Source of the DNA: Porphyromonas sp. oral taxon 275
GTDB lineage: Bacteria; Bacteroidota; Bacteroidia; Bacteroidales; Porphyromonadaceae
DNA length: 64,000 nucleotides
NCBI RefSeq assembly: GCF_018127745.1
Contig: NZ_CP072333.1
Span: 372,001 to 436,000 of the forward strand
Direction: 5' to 3'
The notes under the pieces were generated by a model. The model was not told the DNA's origin. It saw only the letters and a program-made list of their open reading frames with translations, and ran no database searches. Positions 16,831 to 25,752 of the stretch are shown piece by piece. How positions within the stretch are numbered: position 1 is the first letter of the stretch; each line of letters opens with the position of its first letter. The translations under genes were made by a program, and so were the position numbers.

Positions 16831-18423
16831 CTAGTATTTGTTGCCCTTGATCGAGCCCTGGACGGCGAGATCGGGCAGCTGGATGGCGTGGCGGGGATCC
16901 TGAGCGGTGAGCTCGGCCTTGACGGTGTAGCGACCGCCGCCATCGTTCTGCCTGCGGTAGACGGGGATGCCGTAGCGCTTGATGTCCTGCCAGCGTAGCC
17001 CCTCGTGCAGCGTCAGGAGGCGGCGGCACTGCAGTAGGTGCTGCAGCAGGGCGTTCTCCTCGTCGCTCGAGATGGTGAAGCTGGGGCTGAGCGGCTTGCG
17101 CAGCGAGGCCTTCTCACGGCTGTCGATGTCGAGTGACTGGTAGAACTTGATGATCTTCGCGCGGCTGAAGCTGCGGGGCATCGAGCCCGTGCTGCCGCCG
17201 TTGAGGTAGCGACTCGTCCAGAGGTTGAGGTCCGCGACCGCTGCGTCCCACTGCGCGGTGCCGAGGTGGATCTTGGCCTCAGCGCGTACCATCAGCGTCT
17301 CGTCGGTGGTCAGGGGGACGGCGAAGGTGACGTTGGCGTTGCTGGGGAGCTTGGGGTACTTCGGCTGCACGGTCTTGTTGATGTTCGTCTCCGTGTAGAT
17401 GAAGGGCTGGAAGTAGTAGCGGTCAGAGTTCCCCCAGATGTTGCGGGCGTAGAGCGTCTCGGTACGTGTGAGCTCCTGCCCCTGCCCGAAGCGGGTATTG
17501 AAGTAGAGGACGCCGCTGGTCGTGACCCAGGAGAGGACGGAGTAGGTGCTGTGCGTCAGTAGGTTCGCTGGGTTCTTGCTGTCGTAGTAGGCCAGGGCGT
17601 AGGACTCATCGGTACGTGGCGCCGAGGTGAAGGCCGACCAGTCGCGCAGCACACGTGTGGGGTCGCTGCCGAGCACCTTGTCGGCGTGGCTGACGGCCTC
17701 GCTCCACTTCTGATAGTAGAGGTAGAAGCGTGCGGCGAAGGCGTTGGCCGAGGCGGCGGAGAAGTGGTAAGGCTTGTAGCTATCCGCGTAGTGGAGGTAC
17801 TTCTCGATGAGGGGAATGCCCTCCTTGAGGTCACGCTCGATCTGCTGGTAGGTCTCGGCCAGCGTGCCACGGGGATAGTCGGGGCGTACGTTGGGGACGA
17901 CGGTAGAGATATAGGGGATGCCGGGGTCGGAGCTGCTGGCGGTCGGGCTGTAGGCCTTGCAGAAGAGGTTCGCCAGGCAGAAGTGCGCCCAGGCACGTGC
18001 TACCAGTGCCTCCCCGCGTAGCCCCTGCAGCTCCTCGTCCTGACTATCCAGCTGCTGGATGCTCGCTAGCGCCTCGTTGGCATGGGCGATAGCCAGGTAG
18101 TGCGACTCCCAGATGTTGTAGACGGCGTCGTACTCGCCGTCCGAGTTGAGCGCGGGGCGCCAGTAGGCCACGGACTCGACGAACTGCGTGGAGTAGGGAT
18201 TGCGCGTGCCGTCGTCCAGCGTGTTGTCACTGGAGAGCTCCTCGATGTAGCTCGTGGAGCTGCGGGGGTAGGCGTAGACCAGGAGGCCACGTATCCCGGT
18301 GGCATTGCGGGGCTCTACATAGTTGGAGCGGGGATTGGCGTCGAGATAGGAGTTGCAGGAGCTGACTCCCATTGCTAGGGTGAGGAGCGCTAGAGACGCC
18401 GTGAGGATGATGCTTCGCTTCAT
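16831..18423 (-). CDS. SusD/RagB-family substrate-binding lipoprotein
   Basis: 530 aa from the ATG at 18423; a TTG three codons upstream is an unlikely alternative. Signal peptide MKRSIILTASLALLTLAMGVSSC ends in lipidated Cys23. SusD/RagB proteins form the extracellular lid on SusC channels and bind oligosaccharides or peptides. Typical features are the N-terminal NSYLDANPRS motif, a TPR-like helical core (ANEALASIQQLDSQDEELQGLRGEALVARAWAHF), and the C-terminal LLQCRRLLTLHEGLRWQDIKRYG, matching the family's E/R-R..L..EG.R..DL.R motif. It lies 31 nt after susC. The transported substrate cannot be read from sequence. Confidence 0.92.
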   Translation of the reverse strand: MKRSIILTASLALLTLAMGVSSCNSYLDANPRSNYVEPRNATGIRGLLVYAYPRSSTSYIEELSSDNTLDDGTRNPYSTQFVESVAYWRPALNSDGEYDAVYNIWESHYLAIAHANEALASIQQLDSQDEELQGLRGEALVARAWAHFCLANLFCKAYSPTASSSDPGIPYISTVVPNVRPDYPRGTLAETYQQIERDLKEGIPLIEKYLHYADSYKPYHFSAASANAFAARFYLYYQKWSEAVSHADKVLGSDPTRVLRDWSAFTSAPRTDESYALAYYDSKNPANLLTHSTYSVLSWVTTSGVLYFNTRFGQGQELTRTETLYARNIWGNSDRYYFQPFIYTETNINKTVQPKYPKLPSNANVTFAVPLTTDETLMVRAEAKIHLGTAQWDAAVADLNLWTSRYLNGGSTGSMPRSFSRAKIIKFYQSLDIDSREKASLRKPLSPSFTISSDEENALLQHLLQCRRLLTLHEGLRWQDIKRYGIPVYRRQNDGGGRYTVKAELTAQDPRHAIQLPDLAVQGSIKGNKY

Positions 18424-18454
18424 AGTGTACAAGTACTATAGTCGTCAAGGGCGC

Positions 18455-21400
18455 TTAGATCCCCACGACGCAGGTGAAGATGAGCGCGTGTGGGCGATAG
18501 TCGTAGGGCAGGGCGCCGTTGAGCTTCTTGCTCGAGTAGAGCAGGGCGACGTTGGAGGCCTGCAGCTTGAGGTCTATGCTGTGGATGAGGCCACGCGTCA
18601 GCAGGCGTCTCGGGATGCTGTAGTTCACTGAGATGTCGCGCAGCTGTACGTAGTCCAGTGGGGCGATGCGCACGTCGGAGTAGTTGTAGGTGCGGTAGGC
18701 ACGCGAGAGGGTCGCGTTGTCGTAGAGCTGTGCGGCCGTCGGGATGGAGGGTACATCGGTGGTGGCCTCATCGCCAGGGCGTATCCAGCGGCGGTTGAAC
18801 TCCTTGCCGCGCAGCTCGTGGTCGTAGTACTGCGAGCTGAACTGCGTGGGCAGGCGGCGTACGTGTCCCATAGCGTAGAGCAGGTAGACGCTGAGGCGTA
18901 CGTTGCCGATGCGGAAGCTATTGGTCAGCCCTCCCTGATTGGTCGGGGTGCGTGTCCCCGAGTAGACGAGGTAGTCGAGGTCGGTCGTCTGGCTGAAGTT
19001 GATGCGGTCGCGCGTCACCTTGCCATCGGCATTGCGGAAGAGGGGGAAGCCCTCGTTGGAGAGGCCGTGGAAGGGGACGGAGAAGATCGAGGACAGCGGG
19101 TAGCCCTCGCGCGCTGCGCCAGAGGAGCCCGTCAGGACGGAGACGGAGGGGCGGGCATTGAGCTTGGTGATCTTGTTGGTGCTATGCGTGTAGCTGAAGT
19201 TCGTCGTCCACTCGAAGTCCTTGGTCTGGATCTGGTGCGTGGTCAGGCTTAGCTCCAGCCCGTGGGCCTCCATGCTGGCTACGTTGGCATAGGGGCGGAA
19301 GAAGCCCCCCGTACCCTGATTGTAGGAGACGTCCATGAGGTCACGCCCCTGACGCTGGTAGAGGTTGAGCCCCAGGCTGACGCGCTCGCGCCAGAGGCCC
19401 AGGTGTAGCTCCCAGTTCAGCTCGTACATACGCTCGTAGGTGAGGTCCCTATTGGTCGGCTCGCTGATGGTGAGGCCGGGCTCGACGAGCTTATTGGGTC
19501 GGTAGGGCAGCTCGGCGGTGATGCGGCGATTGGAGTTGTAGACGAAGGGCAGCGTCCCCGTCATCCCGTAGGCGATCTTGGTCGAGAGGGAGGAGAGGGG
19601 CCGCAGGTGGGAGAAGAAGGACTCACGACCGAGGTCCCAGCCGAGGGCTACATTCCATGTCGGCGTCCAGCGGCTGGTGCGGGAGGCCCCGAAGCGGTTC
19701 GTCCCCTCGTAGCGCATCGATCCCTCGAGGCTGTAGCGGCCGAGGTAGGTGTAGGCGAAGTTCGCCAGGAAGGAGACGTTGCGGTCGAGCTGTGTCAGGC
19801 GGTAATAGTAGTTGTTGTTGGCATCACGCAGCCAGGTGAAGGCCAGCGGGTCGAAGGTGGCGAGCTCCCCGAAGGCGAAGTTGACCCCGTACTCGTCGTG
19901 CCAGCCGTTCTTGCTCGTCTGGTCATAGAGGTCGAAGCCTGCCGTGGCCGAGAGCTGGTGCCTGCCGCTCCACTCGTCGCTGTAGCTGAGGCGTCCCTGC
20001 AGGTCGAGGCGGGAGTCACTCTCGCTACTGATATTGCGCAGCCCCCCGTAGGGCATCACGCTCTGGGGGACGGCATAGACGTCGTCGGCGGGCTTGTAGA
20101 GGTAGCTGTTGTTGTCACGGATGAGGCGCTTCTGCATGGCGCGGTAGCGCTTGGATACGTTGGAGTTCTCGGTGCGTATGTACTCGGTCTCACTCCCGCT
20201 GTACTGGATGGAGCCGAGGATGCTGGCCGATAGCTGCTTGATGGGCTGCCAGCGGAGCGAGGCCTGGAAGCGGAGGTTGGCTCCCTGGAGGTCCATGTAG
20301 TTCTCCTTGAGCTCCTGCTTGGCATTCATCGGGGCGTATTCGTAGAGGTAGTAGAGCTTAGGGTCGTACTGGCGGGGCATAGACTGCGCCAGTGTGAGTG
20401 TCTTGAAGTCTCCTCCAGCGTGCTCCTGGCGGTAGGTCGCGTTGGCTATGGCATTGAAGGTCCAGTGGGCGTGTGGGCGGTAGGTGGCGTTGAGGTTGAA
20501 GAAGTAGCGCTTCGAGTGCTCGTCCTTAGCCCAGCCTGGGTCGAGGTCTGCGCCTATGCTGGTGTAGAAGTTGGCGCGCTGCGTCCCCGAGGAGAGGCTG
20601 ACGGTGTGCTGGTGGCGTATGCTGTGCTGGTAGAGCTCGCGGAACCAGTCGGTATTGCGCTGCTCGGCGGCTGCTAGGTACGCCAGGCGTCCCTCCTCGG
20701 TGTTGTCCTGGGTGAACTTGCCGTTGCGGTACTTCAGCACATTGTCGTAGAGCCAGCCGTAGACCCCGTACTTGCTTTGGTAGAGGATGTTGGCAGGGGT
20801 GAGGTTCCCGCCTGCCTCGAGCTCGCGCAGGAAGGCCATCTGGTCCTGCGAGTTCATGATGTTGAAGTCGCTGTAGGAGGGGATGAAGCGGTAGGTGAGC
20901 TGGCTGGTGTAGGTCATGTGGCTGGTGCCCTGTCCCGCGCGTCGGGTGCGGACGGCGATGACCCCACCCATGGCTTGGTTCCCATAGAGGGAGGTGGCGG
21001 AGGCGTCGGAGATGACCTGATAGCCCTCGATGTCCTGCTCGGAGAGCCCGGGCAGGGCTGAGGCGATGAGGCGCTTGGCGTCGGGGCTCGCTAGGTCCGC
21101 GGTGTTGAAGGTACTATCCTGTCGGTAGACGACGCCGTCGATGACCCATAGGGGGTAGTACTTGCTCTGGATGGAGGTCGCCTGACGCATGGTCGTCACT
21201 TGGCTCCCTTGCTCCTCGGCATCCTCGAGGACGAGCTGTAGGCGTACGGGGGTGGCGAGGACCTCGAGCTGCTTCTTACCCTGGAGACTGAAGAGGAGGA
21301 CGCTGCGCTCCTCTGTCTGTATGGAGAAGGTCCCGACGCTGTCGGTGCTCCCGAGTAGTTTGTTGCTCGCCTTAGTGGTGATCGAGACGCGGGGGAGCGG

Positions 21401-21523
21401 GGTGCCTCGTGAATCGCGGACCACTCCATGTACGCGTATGCTCTGGGCTAGAGCAGGCGTCGCGAGGAAGAGGAGCAGCCCTATACAACAGAGCAGTTGC
21501 CTGAGTCGATAGATCATATCCAT
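18455..21523 (-). CDS. SusC/RagA-family TonB-dependent outer-membrane transporter
   Basis: 1022 aa from MDMIYRLRQ at 21523; an ATG at 21517 is equally possible. A signal peptide (hydrophobic LLCCIGLLLFLATPALAQ) is followed by a carboxypeptidase regulatory-like domain (IRVHGVVRDSRGTPLPRVSI). A plug domain follows, ending in DIEGYQVISDASATSLYGNQAMGGVIAVRT, the SusC-specific plug signature. The rest is a 22-strand-type beta-barrel. It imports a substrate across the outer membrane with energy from TonB. It starts a four-gene operon with SusD, a metallohydrolase and a DUF4302 lipoprotein. No ECF sigma or anti-sigma pair is adjacent. Confidence 0.93.
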   Translation of the reverse strand: MDMIYRLRQLLCCIGLLLFLATPALAQSIRVHGVVRDSRGTPLPRVSITTKASNKLLGSTDSVGTFSIQTEERSVLLFSLQGKKQLEVLATPVRLQLVLEDAEEQGSQVTTMRQATSIQSKYYPLWVIDGVVYRQDSTFNTADLASPDAKRLIASALPGLSEQDIEGYQVISDASATSLYGNQAMGGVIAVRTRRAGQGTSHMTYTSQLTYRFIPSYSDFNIMNSQDQMAFLRELEAGGNLTPANILYQSKYGVYGWLYDNVLKYRNGKFTQDNTEEGRLAYLAAAEQRNTDWFRELYQHSIRHQHTVSLSSGTQRANFYTSIGADLDPGWAKDEHSKRYFFNLNATYRPHAHWTFNAIANATYRQEHAGGDFKTLTLAQSMPRQYDPKLYYLYEYAPMNAKQELKENYMDLQGANLRFQASLRWQPIKQLSASILGSIQYSGSETEYIRTENSNVSKRYRAMQKRLIRDNNSYLYKPADDVYAVPQSVMPYGGLRNISSESDSRLDLQGRLSYSDEWSGRHQLSATAGFDLYDQTSKNGWHDEYGVNFAFGELATFDPLAFTWLRDANNNYYYRLTQLDRNVSFLANFAYTYLGRYSLEGSMRYEGTNRFGASRTSRWTPTWNVALGWDLGRESFFSHLRPLSSLSTKIAYGMTGTLPFVYNSNRRITAELPYRPNKLVEPGLTISEPTNRDLTYERMYELNWELHLGLWRERVSLGLNLYQRQGRDLMDVSYNQGTGGFFRPYANVASMEAHGLELSLTTHQIQTKDFEWTTNFSYTHSTNKITKLNARPSVSVLTGSSGAAREGYPLSSIFSVPFHGLSNEGFPLFRNADGKVTRDRINFSQTTDLDYLVYSGTRTPTNQGGLTNSFRIGNVRLSVYLLYAMGHVRRLPTQFSSQYYDHELRGKEFNRRWIRPGDEATTDVPSIPTAAQLYDNATLSRAYRTYNYSDVRIAPLDYVQLRDISVNYSIPRRLLTRGLIHSIDLKLQASNVALLYSSKKLNGALPYDYRPHALIFTCVVGI

Positions 21524-21562
21524 ACGGGAAGTAGCTGGATGGTTTAAGTAGTATTCCACTAA

Positions 21563-21570
21563 CAAATGTA
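21563..21570 (-). promoter_or_regulatory. Bacteroidetes -7 box for the SusCD operon
   Basis: The minus strand reads TACATTTG, a perfect TAnnTTTG, 40 nt before the chosen start. The upstream stretch is AT-rich (TAAAATGATTTTTCTT). No TTG element is clearly placed. Confidence 0.6.
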
Positions 21571-21736
21571 AAGAAAAATCATTTTACCACGTATACCTGC
21601 TCTAAAGTGTAATCATGAGGGCTGCCTAGGCTTAGGCTTAGGCCTGCTGTTTGGCCGCTCGAATAGGCCTTCCGACTGTGTGTCTAGCGCGGCTCGATGG
21701 GGGCTGGCGGGGGGCGTACCTCCGTGCTGGGGTGTG

Positions 21737-21824
21737 CTGAGGGATATCCCTCGCGGCACTGACTGACGGCACTCAGCAGCCTGACGGACGTCCCTCAGAG
21801 CGCTGACTGATATCCCTCAGCCGC
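21737..21824 (+). repeat. 22-bp-period quasi-palindrome array (four units)
   Basis: Units at 21737, 21759, 21781 and 21803. They begin CTGAGGGATATCCCTCGC, CTGACTGACGGCACTCAG, CTGACGGACGTCCCTCAG and CTGACTGATATCCCTCAG, each followed by four variable bases. The array lies about 170 bp upstream of the SusCD -7 box. Confidence 0.9.
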
Positions 21825-22041
21825 GTGGGGGATAAGGCTCAGCACCTCCGCCCTTAGCAGGGTACTCAGCTGCCCCCTTATGCTAAGGAGCGCGCCTCAC
21901 CGTCCGAGAGGATGGATGACAAGCGTTGTACAAGCTCCGCGCGTAGCGATATCCACGGTCTACACCTAGCTATCTGCTCGGGAAAGTGGCTCCGTAGGTG
22001 CTTGTGCGACAGCTCGAGGCTTGCTCATACAGCTTGGCGAA

Positions 22042-22158
22042 TCCCCAGCGGGGCGACCCGCTCAAAGCCCAGGGTGAGGGAACGCTGCAGGCGTGACGGA
22101 ACCCTGGGTCAGGCAACACCATACACAAAGAGCCCTACAGGGGCGACCCTCAAAACAG
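22042..22158 (-). repeat. Nested palindromic element, reverse orientation (diverged copy)
   Basis: This copy has the same outer order as the elements at 1490-1604 and 1758-1873: a CCCCAGCGGGGCGACCC end, CAAAGCCCAGGGT, AACCCTGGGT, then AGCCCTACAGGGGCGACC. The inner hairpin has diverged (ACGCTGCAGGCGT replaces CAGCCCTGTAAGGGC) while remaining self-complementary, which suggests the fold rather than the sequence is conserved. Confidence 0.75.
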
Positions 22159-22200
22159 GTAAGAGCAAGGTCGAAGCGTATCTATTGTAGCCTTACGAAG

Positions 22201-22319
22201 GCTTTGAGGGTCACCCCTGTAGGGCTTTAATATCTATTTGCCTGAGCTACCCAGGGTTTGGTCGCCCTTACAGGGCTGCGCACCCTGGGCTTTGGACGGG
22301 TCGCCCCTGAAGGGCTTTC
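22201..22319 (+). repeat. Nested palindromic element, forward orientation
   Basis: It contains CCCAGGGTTTGG and CACCCTGGGC arms around GCCCTTACAGGGC, as in the copies at 776-891 and 1136-1251. It faces the element at 22042-22158, about 42 nt away, forming a second convergent set. Confidence 0.8.
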
Positions 22320-22545
22320 CCAATCCGCCCGAGCAGTATGTAGGACTGGCCAGCTCATCCCGATCTATCCTATCCGTTGGCAAAATATCAAAGGGAGCGC
22401 TATCTGTTTGCTTGTTTGGAGGAGGCCTTGTTCCTAGTCCTTGTCCTGCCGTCTGCCCCCAAGGTGCCTCGAGCTTGCGGAGCAAGGATAGGAGCTAAAT
22501 GCCTAACTTCGCAGTAAGCCTGATACCTAGCCTCGTCTACTACCT

Positions 22546-24537
22546 ATGAAGCCGATGAATGCCCTTGCGGCGCAGCTCGTCCTCGTGCTGCTGCTCTCTT
22601 TTGCCCTTCCTTATCCTAGCCTTGCGGAGGCCCGGACGCCTACCGCCGACTCCCTTTCCTCTCTGAGTACGCCTCGGGATAGCCTTCTTGGGGTGGAGGC
22701 TTGGAGCGCTTGGATCGAGGGGCAGCAGGCCCTCGGCGCGCTTGAGGAGGACGAAGCGGCACAGCTCTATGCCCTCTATGAGCGGCTGAGACTCGCGCCG
22801 CTGGAGCTCAATACGCTGCATGAGGAGGAGCTGCGTCAGTTGCCCTTCCTCTCCGACTATCAGATCTATCAGCTGCTCCGCTTCCGTAGTGATCAGGGGC
22901 AGCTGCTCTCGCTCGGGCAACTGAAGCTAGTCCCAGGCTGGGATGCGGCGACGCTGCGGCTCTTCGTCCCCATAGCCCTCTGCCGCTACGCTCCGCCTAC
23001 TGGTAGCCTCGCCGTCCTCGAGGGGCGCGGGCAGCTGGAGCTGGGCTATAGGCGACGTGAGGGGAGGCCGCCGCGTGTGGGGCAACTGGGGGCGGAGGAT
23101 GCGGCGCTCCTCTCGGCCTACTATCAGCGGCAGGAGCGGCTGCAGCTCTACGTGGCGGGGGCGAAGGGCTACGGCGAGCCCTGGAGTTGGCGCGGGAGGA
23201 GAGGCTTCGATAGCTACAATGTCTCGCTGCGCCTTAGCCGAGAGGGGCTGCTGCGGCAGCTGGTGCTGGGGGACTACAGGATGGCGCGCGGCCTGGGCTT
23301 GGTACTCGGGCAGGGCAACTATCCGCTGGGGCTTCGCTCCTACCGCCCGAGGCTGGGGCGGGGACTGCGCCCCGTGCAGCACGCCACTGAGCAGCGCTTT
23401 GCCCGAGGACTGGCCTGCGTGCTTGCTCCAGCGCGCGGCTGGGAACTGGGCTTCGGCCTCTCCCAGCGGGCACTCGATGCCACGCAGCGGGGCTCTTCGT
23501 CGCGCCTGCAGCTCAGCGAGGCAGGCGTACACCGGACGGCGAGCGAGCAGGTACGGCGGGGAGCCCTCGAGGAGCGGATGCTGGCGGGCTGGCTGCAGTA
23601 CAGCCACGGGCGTGGGGCCCTGGCCGTGCAGGCGGCCTATCTGGATTGGGGGGATAAGGAGCTCCAGCTGCTGCCGAGCGTACCCGAGCTCGGCGCGCGC
23701 CGCCGCCTCACGCTGGGCAGCCTCAGCTACCACTGGCACAGCCCGCAGGCTCAGCTGAGGCTGGAGGGCGAACTCGCCTATCAGAGCGGCGGAGGCTGGG
23801 CGCTGGCGCAGCATCTGAGCTGGGGGCAGGGCCTGCTCGGAGACTTAGGGCTCGGCTATTGGCGCCTGAGCCCCAGCTATTGGAATAGCCTCGGGCGCGG
23901 GCTGGAGCATGCGGCCTGGGTGCATGGCGAGGAGGGGGCGCGCCTCTACTGGCAGCTGCCCGAGCTCCTGGACTACACGCGCCTCACGCTGCAGGCCGAG
24001 GCCTATCATCCGCTGGGCGCGCTGCGAAGGGGGCAGAGGGAGGGGGAACACTGGAGCTGGACGGCCGAACTGACGCATCAGCTCGATGCCGCGGGACGGA
24101 GCCTCCTCCGCCTCTGGTGGCGGCGAGCTCAGCGCGCCGAGGGGACGACGAGCCGCCTGAGGCTACAGCTCGAGCACAGCGGCCGCATGATGGAGCTGCG
24201 CTGCGGGCTTCAGCTGGTCCCGAGCACGGCGCGGCACGCCTGGGCGCTCTATGCCCGTGCCCGTACGCAGCTTAGCCCCGCGCTTCACCTAGAGCTGGGG
24301 GCGGACTACTTCGACGCCCCGAGCTGGCAGCAACGGCTTTACGGCTACCTCCCGAGGGAGCGCCACAGCTACGCCCCGCAGCTGCTCTACGGTCGGGGCT
24401 ATGATCTGGTGCTACGCCTCAGAGCTCGCCTCGGCAGGCGGTGGCGGCTGGAGGGGGAGGCGAGCTACCAGCGTCAGTTCGTCTCCTCACGCCCCAGCCC
24501 AATGCACTACGCCCTGAGCTGCATCTACCGCTACTAG
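22546..24537 (+). CDS. Helix-hairpin-helix domain protein with predicted outer-membrane beta-barrel
   Basis: 663 aa. A signal peptide (about 1-28, ALAAQLVLVLLLSFALPYPSLAEA) is followed by paired helix-hairpin-helix motifs like those of ComEA (about 80-145: LELNTLHEEELRQLPFLSDYQIYQLLRFRSDQ and GQLKLVPGWDAATLRLF). The C-terminal 500 residues are rich in alternating aromatic/hydrophobic strands (LQLYVAGAKGYGEPWSWR, YALSCIYRY at the end) and look like an outer-membrane beta-barrel. Bacteroidetes encode similar HHH-barrel proteins of unknown function; DNA handling at the cell surface is only a guess. The end of the gene lies inside a long hairpin. The start fits the signal peptide, though MNALAAQ three codons later is possible. 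Confidence 0.8.
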   Translation: MKPMNALAAQLVLVLLLSFALPYPSLAEARTPTADSLSSLSTPRDSLLGVEAWSAWIEGQQALGALEEDEAAQLYALYERLRLAPLELNTLHEEELRQLPFLSDYQIYQLLRFRSDQGQLLSLGQLKLVPGWDAATLRLFVPIALCRYAPPTGSLAVLEGRGQLELGYRRREGRPPRVGQLGAEDAALLSAYYQRQERLQLYVAGAKGYGEPWSWRGRRGFDSYNVSLRLSREGLLRQLVLGDYRMARGLGLVLGQGNYPLGLRSYRPRLGRGLRPVQHATEQRFARGLACVLAPARGWELGFGLSQRALDATQRGSSSRLQLSEAGVHRTASEQVRRGALEERMLAGWLQYSHGRGALAVQAAYLDWGDKELQLLPSVPELGARRRLTLGSLSYHWHSPQAQLRLEGELAYQSGGGWALAQHLSWGQGLLGDLGLGYWRLSPSYWNSLGRGLEHAAWVHGEEGARLYWQLPELLDYTRLTLQAEAYHPLGALRRGQREGEHWSWTAELTHQLDAAGRSLLRLWWRRAQRAEGTTSRLRLQLEHSGRMMELRCGLQLVPSTARHAWALYARARTQLSPALHLELGADYFDAPSWQQRLYGYLPRERHSYAPQLLYGRGYDLVLRLRARLGRRWRLEGEASYQRQFVSSRPSPMHYALSCIYRY

Positions 24538-24561
24538 CGGTGCGATGCGGCTCAGGGCGTA
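24508..24561. terminator. 54-nt near-perfect hairpin spanning the stop codon of the HHH-barrel gene
   Basis: Residues 24508-24525 pair with 24544-24561 (18 positions, one G-U wobble), and an inner ACCGCT/AGCGGT stem (24527-24532 with 24536-24541) has a 3-nt loop. The TAG stop codon (24535-24537) is at the apex. It lies between convergent genes and no U-run follows. It may act as a bidirectional terminator or 3'-end stabiliser. Confidence 0.65.
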
Positions 24562-24599
24562 GCCTGATGGGAGCGAAAGGTCGTGTCGGAGCTGCTTCT

Positions 24600-25046
24600 C
24601 TAGATGAGGGGATCTTCGTCTGGGCTGGGGCTGTAGGCGCTGAGGTCTAGCGCTACTTCCTCTGAGGAGCTAGTCGCGGTGGGCGCAGCGGGCTGTGTCG
24701 CGGCGCGCTGCTGCAGCTGTACGTGCTGGCAGACGATCTCCGTGGTGGGCTGACTGAAGCCTGCCTTATCCGTCTCCCGTCCGTACTCGATGCGTCCCGC
24801 CACGGCGATGGTGTCCCCCATAGCCACGTGCTGCTCGACGTAGATGCCTGGGGCACCCCTTAGCACGACGCGATGCCAGGCGTGCTGCTCGTAGAGCTGG
24901 CCGCCCTCACGCTGGGTGATCTGCTCGCGCGTCTCGAGTCGTAGGCGTACCTCGGGGTAGCCGGGGGCGAGGTAGTGCACGCGGGGGCTGTCGGTGACGA
25001 CGCCCGTGAGGATGACCTGATTGATGGGGGTGGGGGAGCTGCTCAT
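24600..25046 (-). CDS. ssb: Single-stranded DNA-binding protein (OB fold)
   Basis: 148 aa. An N-terminal OB fold (about 7-108: INQVILTGVVTDSPRVHYL, VRLRLETREQ, HAWHRVVLRG, GDTIAVAGRIEYG) is followed by a low-complexity linker and an acidic tip (SPDEDPLI). This resembles the SSB C-terminal tail that binds partner proteins. SSB coats single-stranded DNA in replication and repair. It is probably one of several SSB paralogues. The gene is last of a minus-strand run after tsaB (9-nt gap) and converges on the HHH-barrel gene. Confidence 0.88.
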   Translation of the reverse strand: MSSSPTPINQVILTGVVTDSPRVHYLAPGYPEVRLRLETREQITQREGGQLYEQHAWHRVVLRGAPGIYVEQHVAMGDTIAVAGRIEYGRETDKAGFSQPTTEIVCQHVQLQQRAATQPAAPTATSSSEEVALDLSAYSPSPDEDPLI

Positions 25047-25055
25047 CGGAGGGGG

Positions 25056-25745
25056 CTAGCGCTGCAGTACCTTGTTCTTGGCTACGACCGCCACGTATTC
25101 CTTGAGGTAGTTGGGCGTCCAGTAGGCCGTGTCGACGAAGGCCTCCGCTTCGTAGAGCTTGGTTGCCAGCGCGACCATATCCTTAGCCTCGGGGTACAGC
25201 AGTTCCTCGAGGAGTTCGTAGTGTCTCTCTCTCCAGAGTCCCTTGACCTTGAGGGCGCCGTCGCCGAAGAAGAGGTGCTCGCCCTCCGTAGCAAGGCTTT
25301 GCTTCGCCTCCAGCACGAGGGCGCTGTCCTCACTGAGGCGCGCTCCGGCGGCGTCGAAGGTCGCAGTATAGACCTCCATACGGCGTGCGTCCAGCATGGG
25401 ATGCAGCGTGGCCTGCGTCTCGGGACGTAGGCGGCGAGCACCTGCGGTAAGGATCGTGAGCGTGTCCACGGCGATGAGCGGCAGCTGCATCCCTAGGCAG
25501 AGGCCCTTGGCGAGCGAGGTGCTGATGCGTAGCCCCGTATAGCTGCCTGGGCCTGCACTGACGGCGATGGCGCGCAGCTGCTTGCCCTCAGCCTTCGCGA
25601 GGCTAAGGAGCTCCTCGACCATAGGGGCAAGGGCGGCGGCGTGTCCCCCCTCGGGGGCGCTCACTGAGCGGCTAGCTAGGAGCTCTTCGTCCCAGCCCAG
25701 GGCTGCACTGCAGTGGCTGGTGGCGGTCTCGATGCAGAGTATCAT
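25056..25745 (-). CDS. tsaB: tRNA threonylcarbamoyladenosine biosynthesis protein TsaB
   Basis: 229 aa. TsaB is the scaffold partner of TsaD in making the t6A37 modification of ANN-decoding tRNAs. It has the ASKHA N-terminus MILCIETATSHCSAALGWDEELLAS and the family hallmark AVSAGPGSYTGLRISTSLAKGLC (about 60-82). The C-terminal half is variable, as usual. It lies 9 nt before ssb and 7 nt after the exodeoxyribonuclease gene. Confidence 0.93.
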   Translation of the reverse strand: MILCIETATSHCSAALGWDEELLASRSVSAPEGGHAAALAPMVEELLSLAKAEGKQLRAIAVSAGPGSYTGLRISTSLAKGLCLGMQLPLIAVDTLTILTAGARRLRPETQATLHPMLDARRMEVYTATFDAAGARLSEDSALVLEAKQSLATEGEHLFFGDGALKVKGLWRERHYELLEELLYPEAKDMVALATKLYEAEAFVDTAYWTPNYLKEYVAVVAKNKVLQR

Positions 25746-25752
25746 GAGGGGC

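Larger units (their letters stand above)
21524..22545. other. 1-kb divergent intergenic region with repeats
   Basis: Between the SusCD promoter and the HHH-barrel gene there is no supported CDS. It holds one 22-bp-period array (21737-21824) and a convergent pair of nested palindromic elements (22042-22158 and 22201-22319). A 92-aa plus frame at 21912-22190 runs into the repeat and has no recognisable content. Confidence 0.75.

Noticed and set aside
22927-23814. 295-aa minus-strand frame within the HHH-barrel gene
   Set aside because: Proline- and arginine-rich shadow of a GC-rich gene, with no signature.
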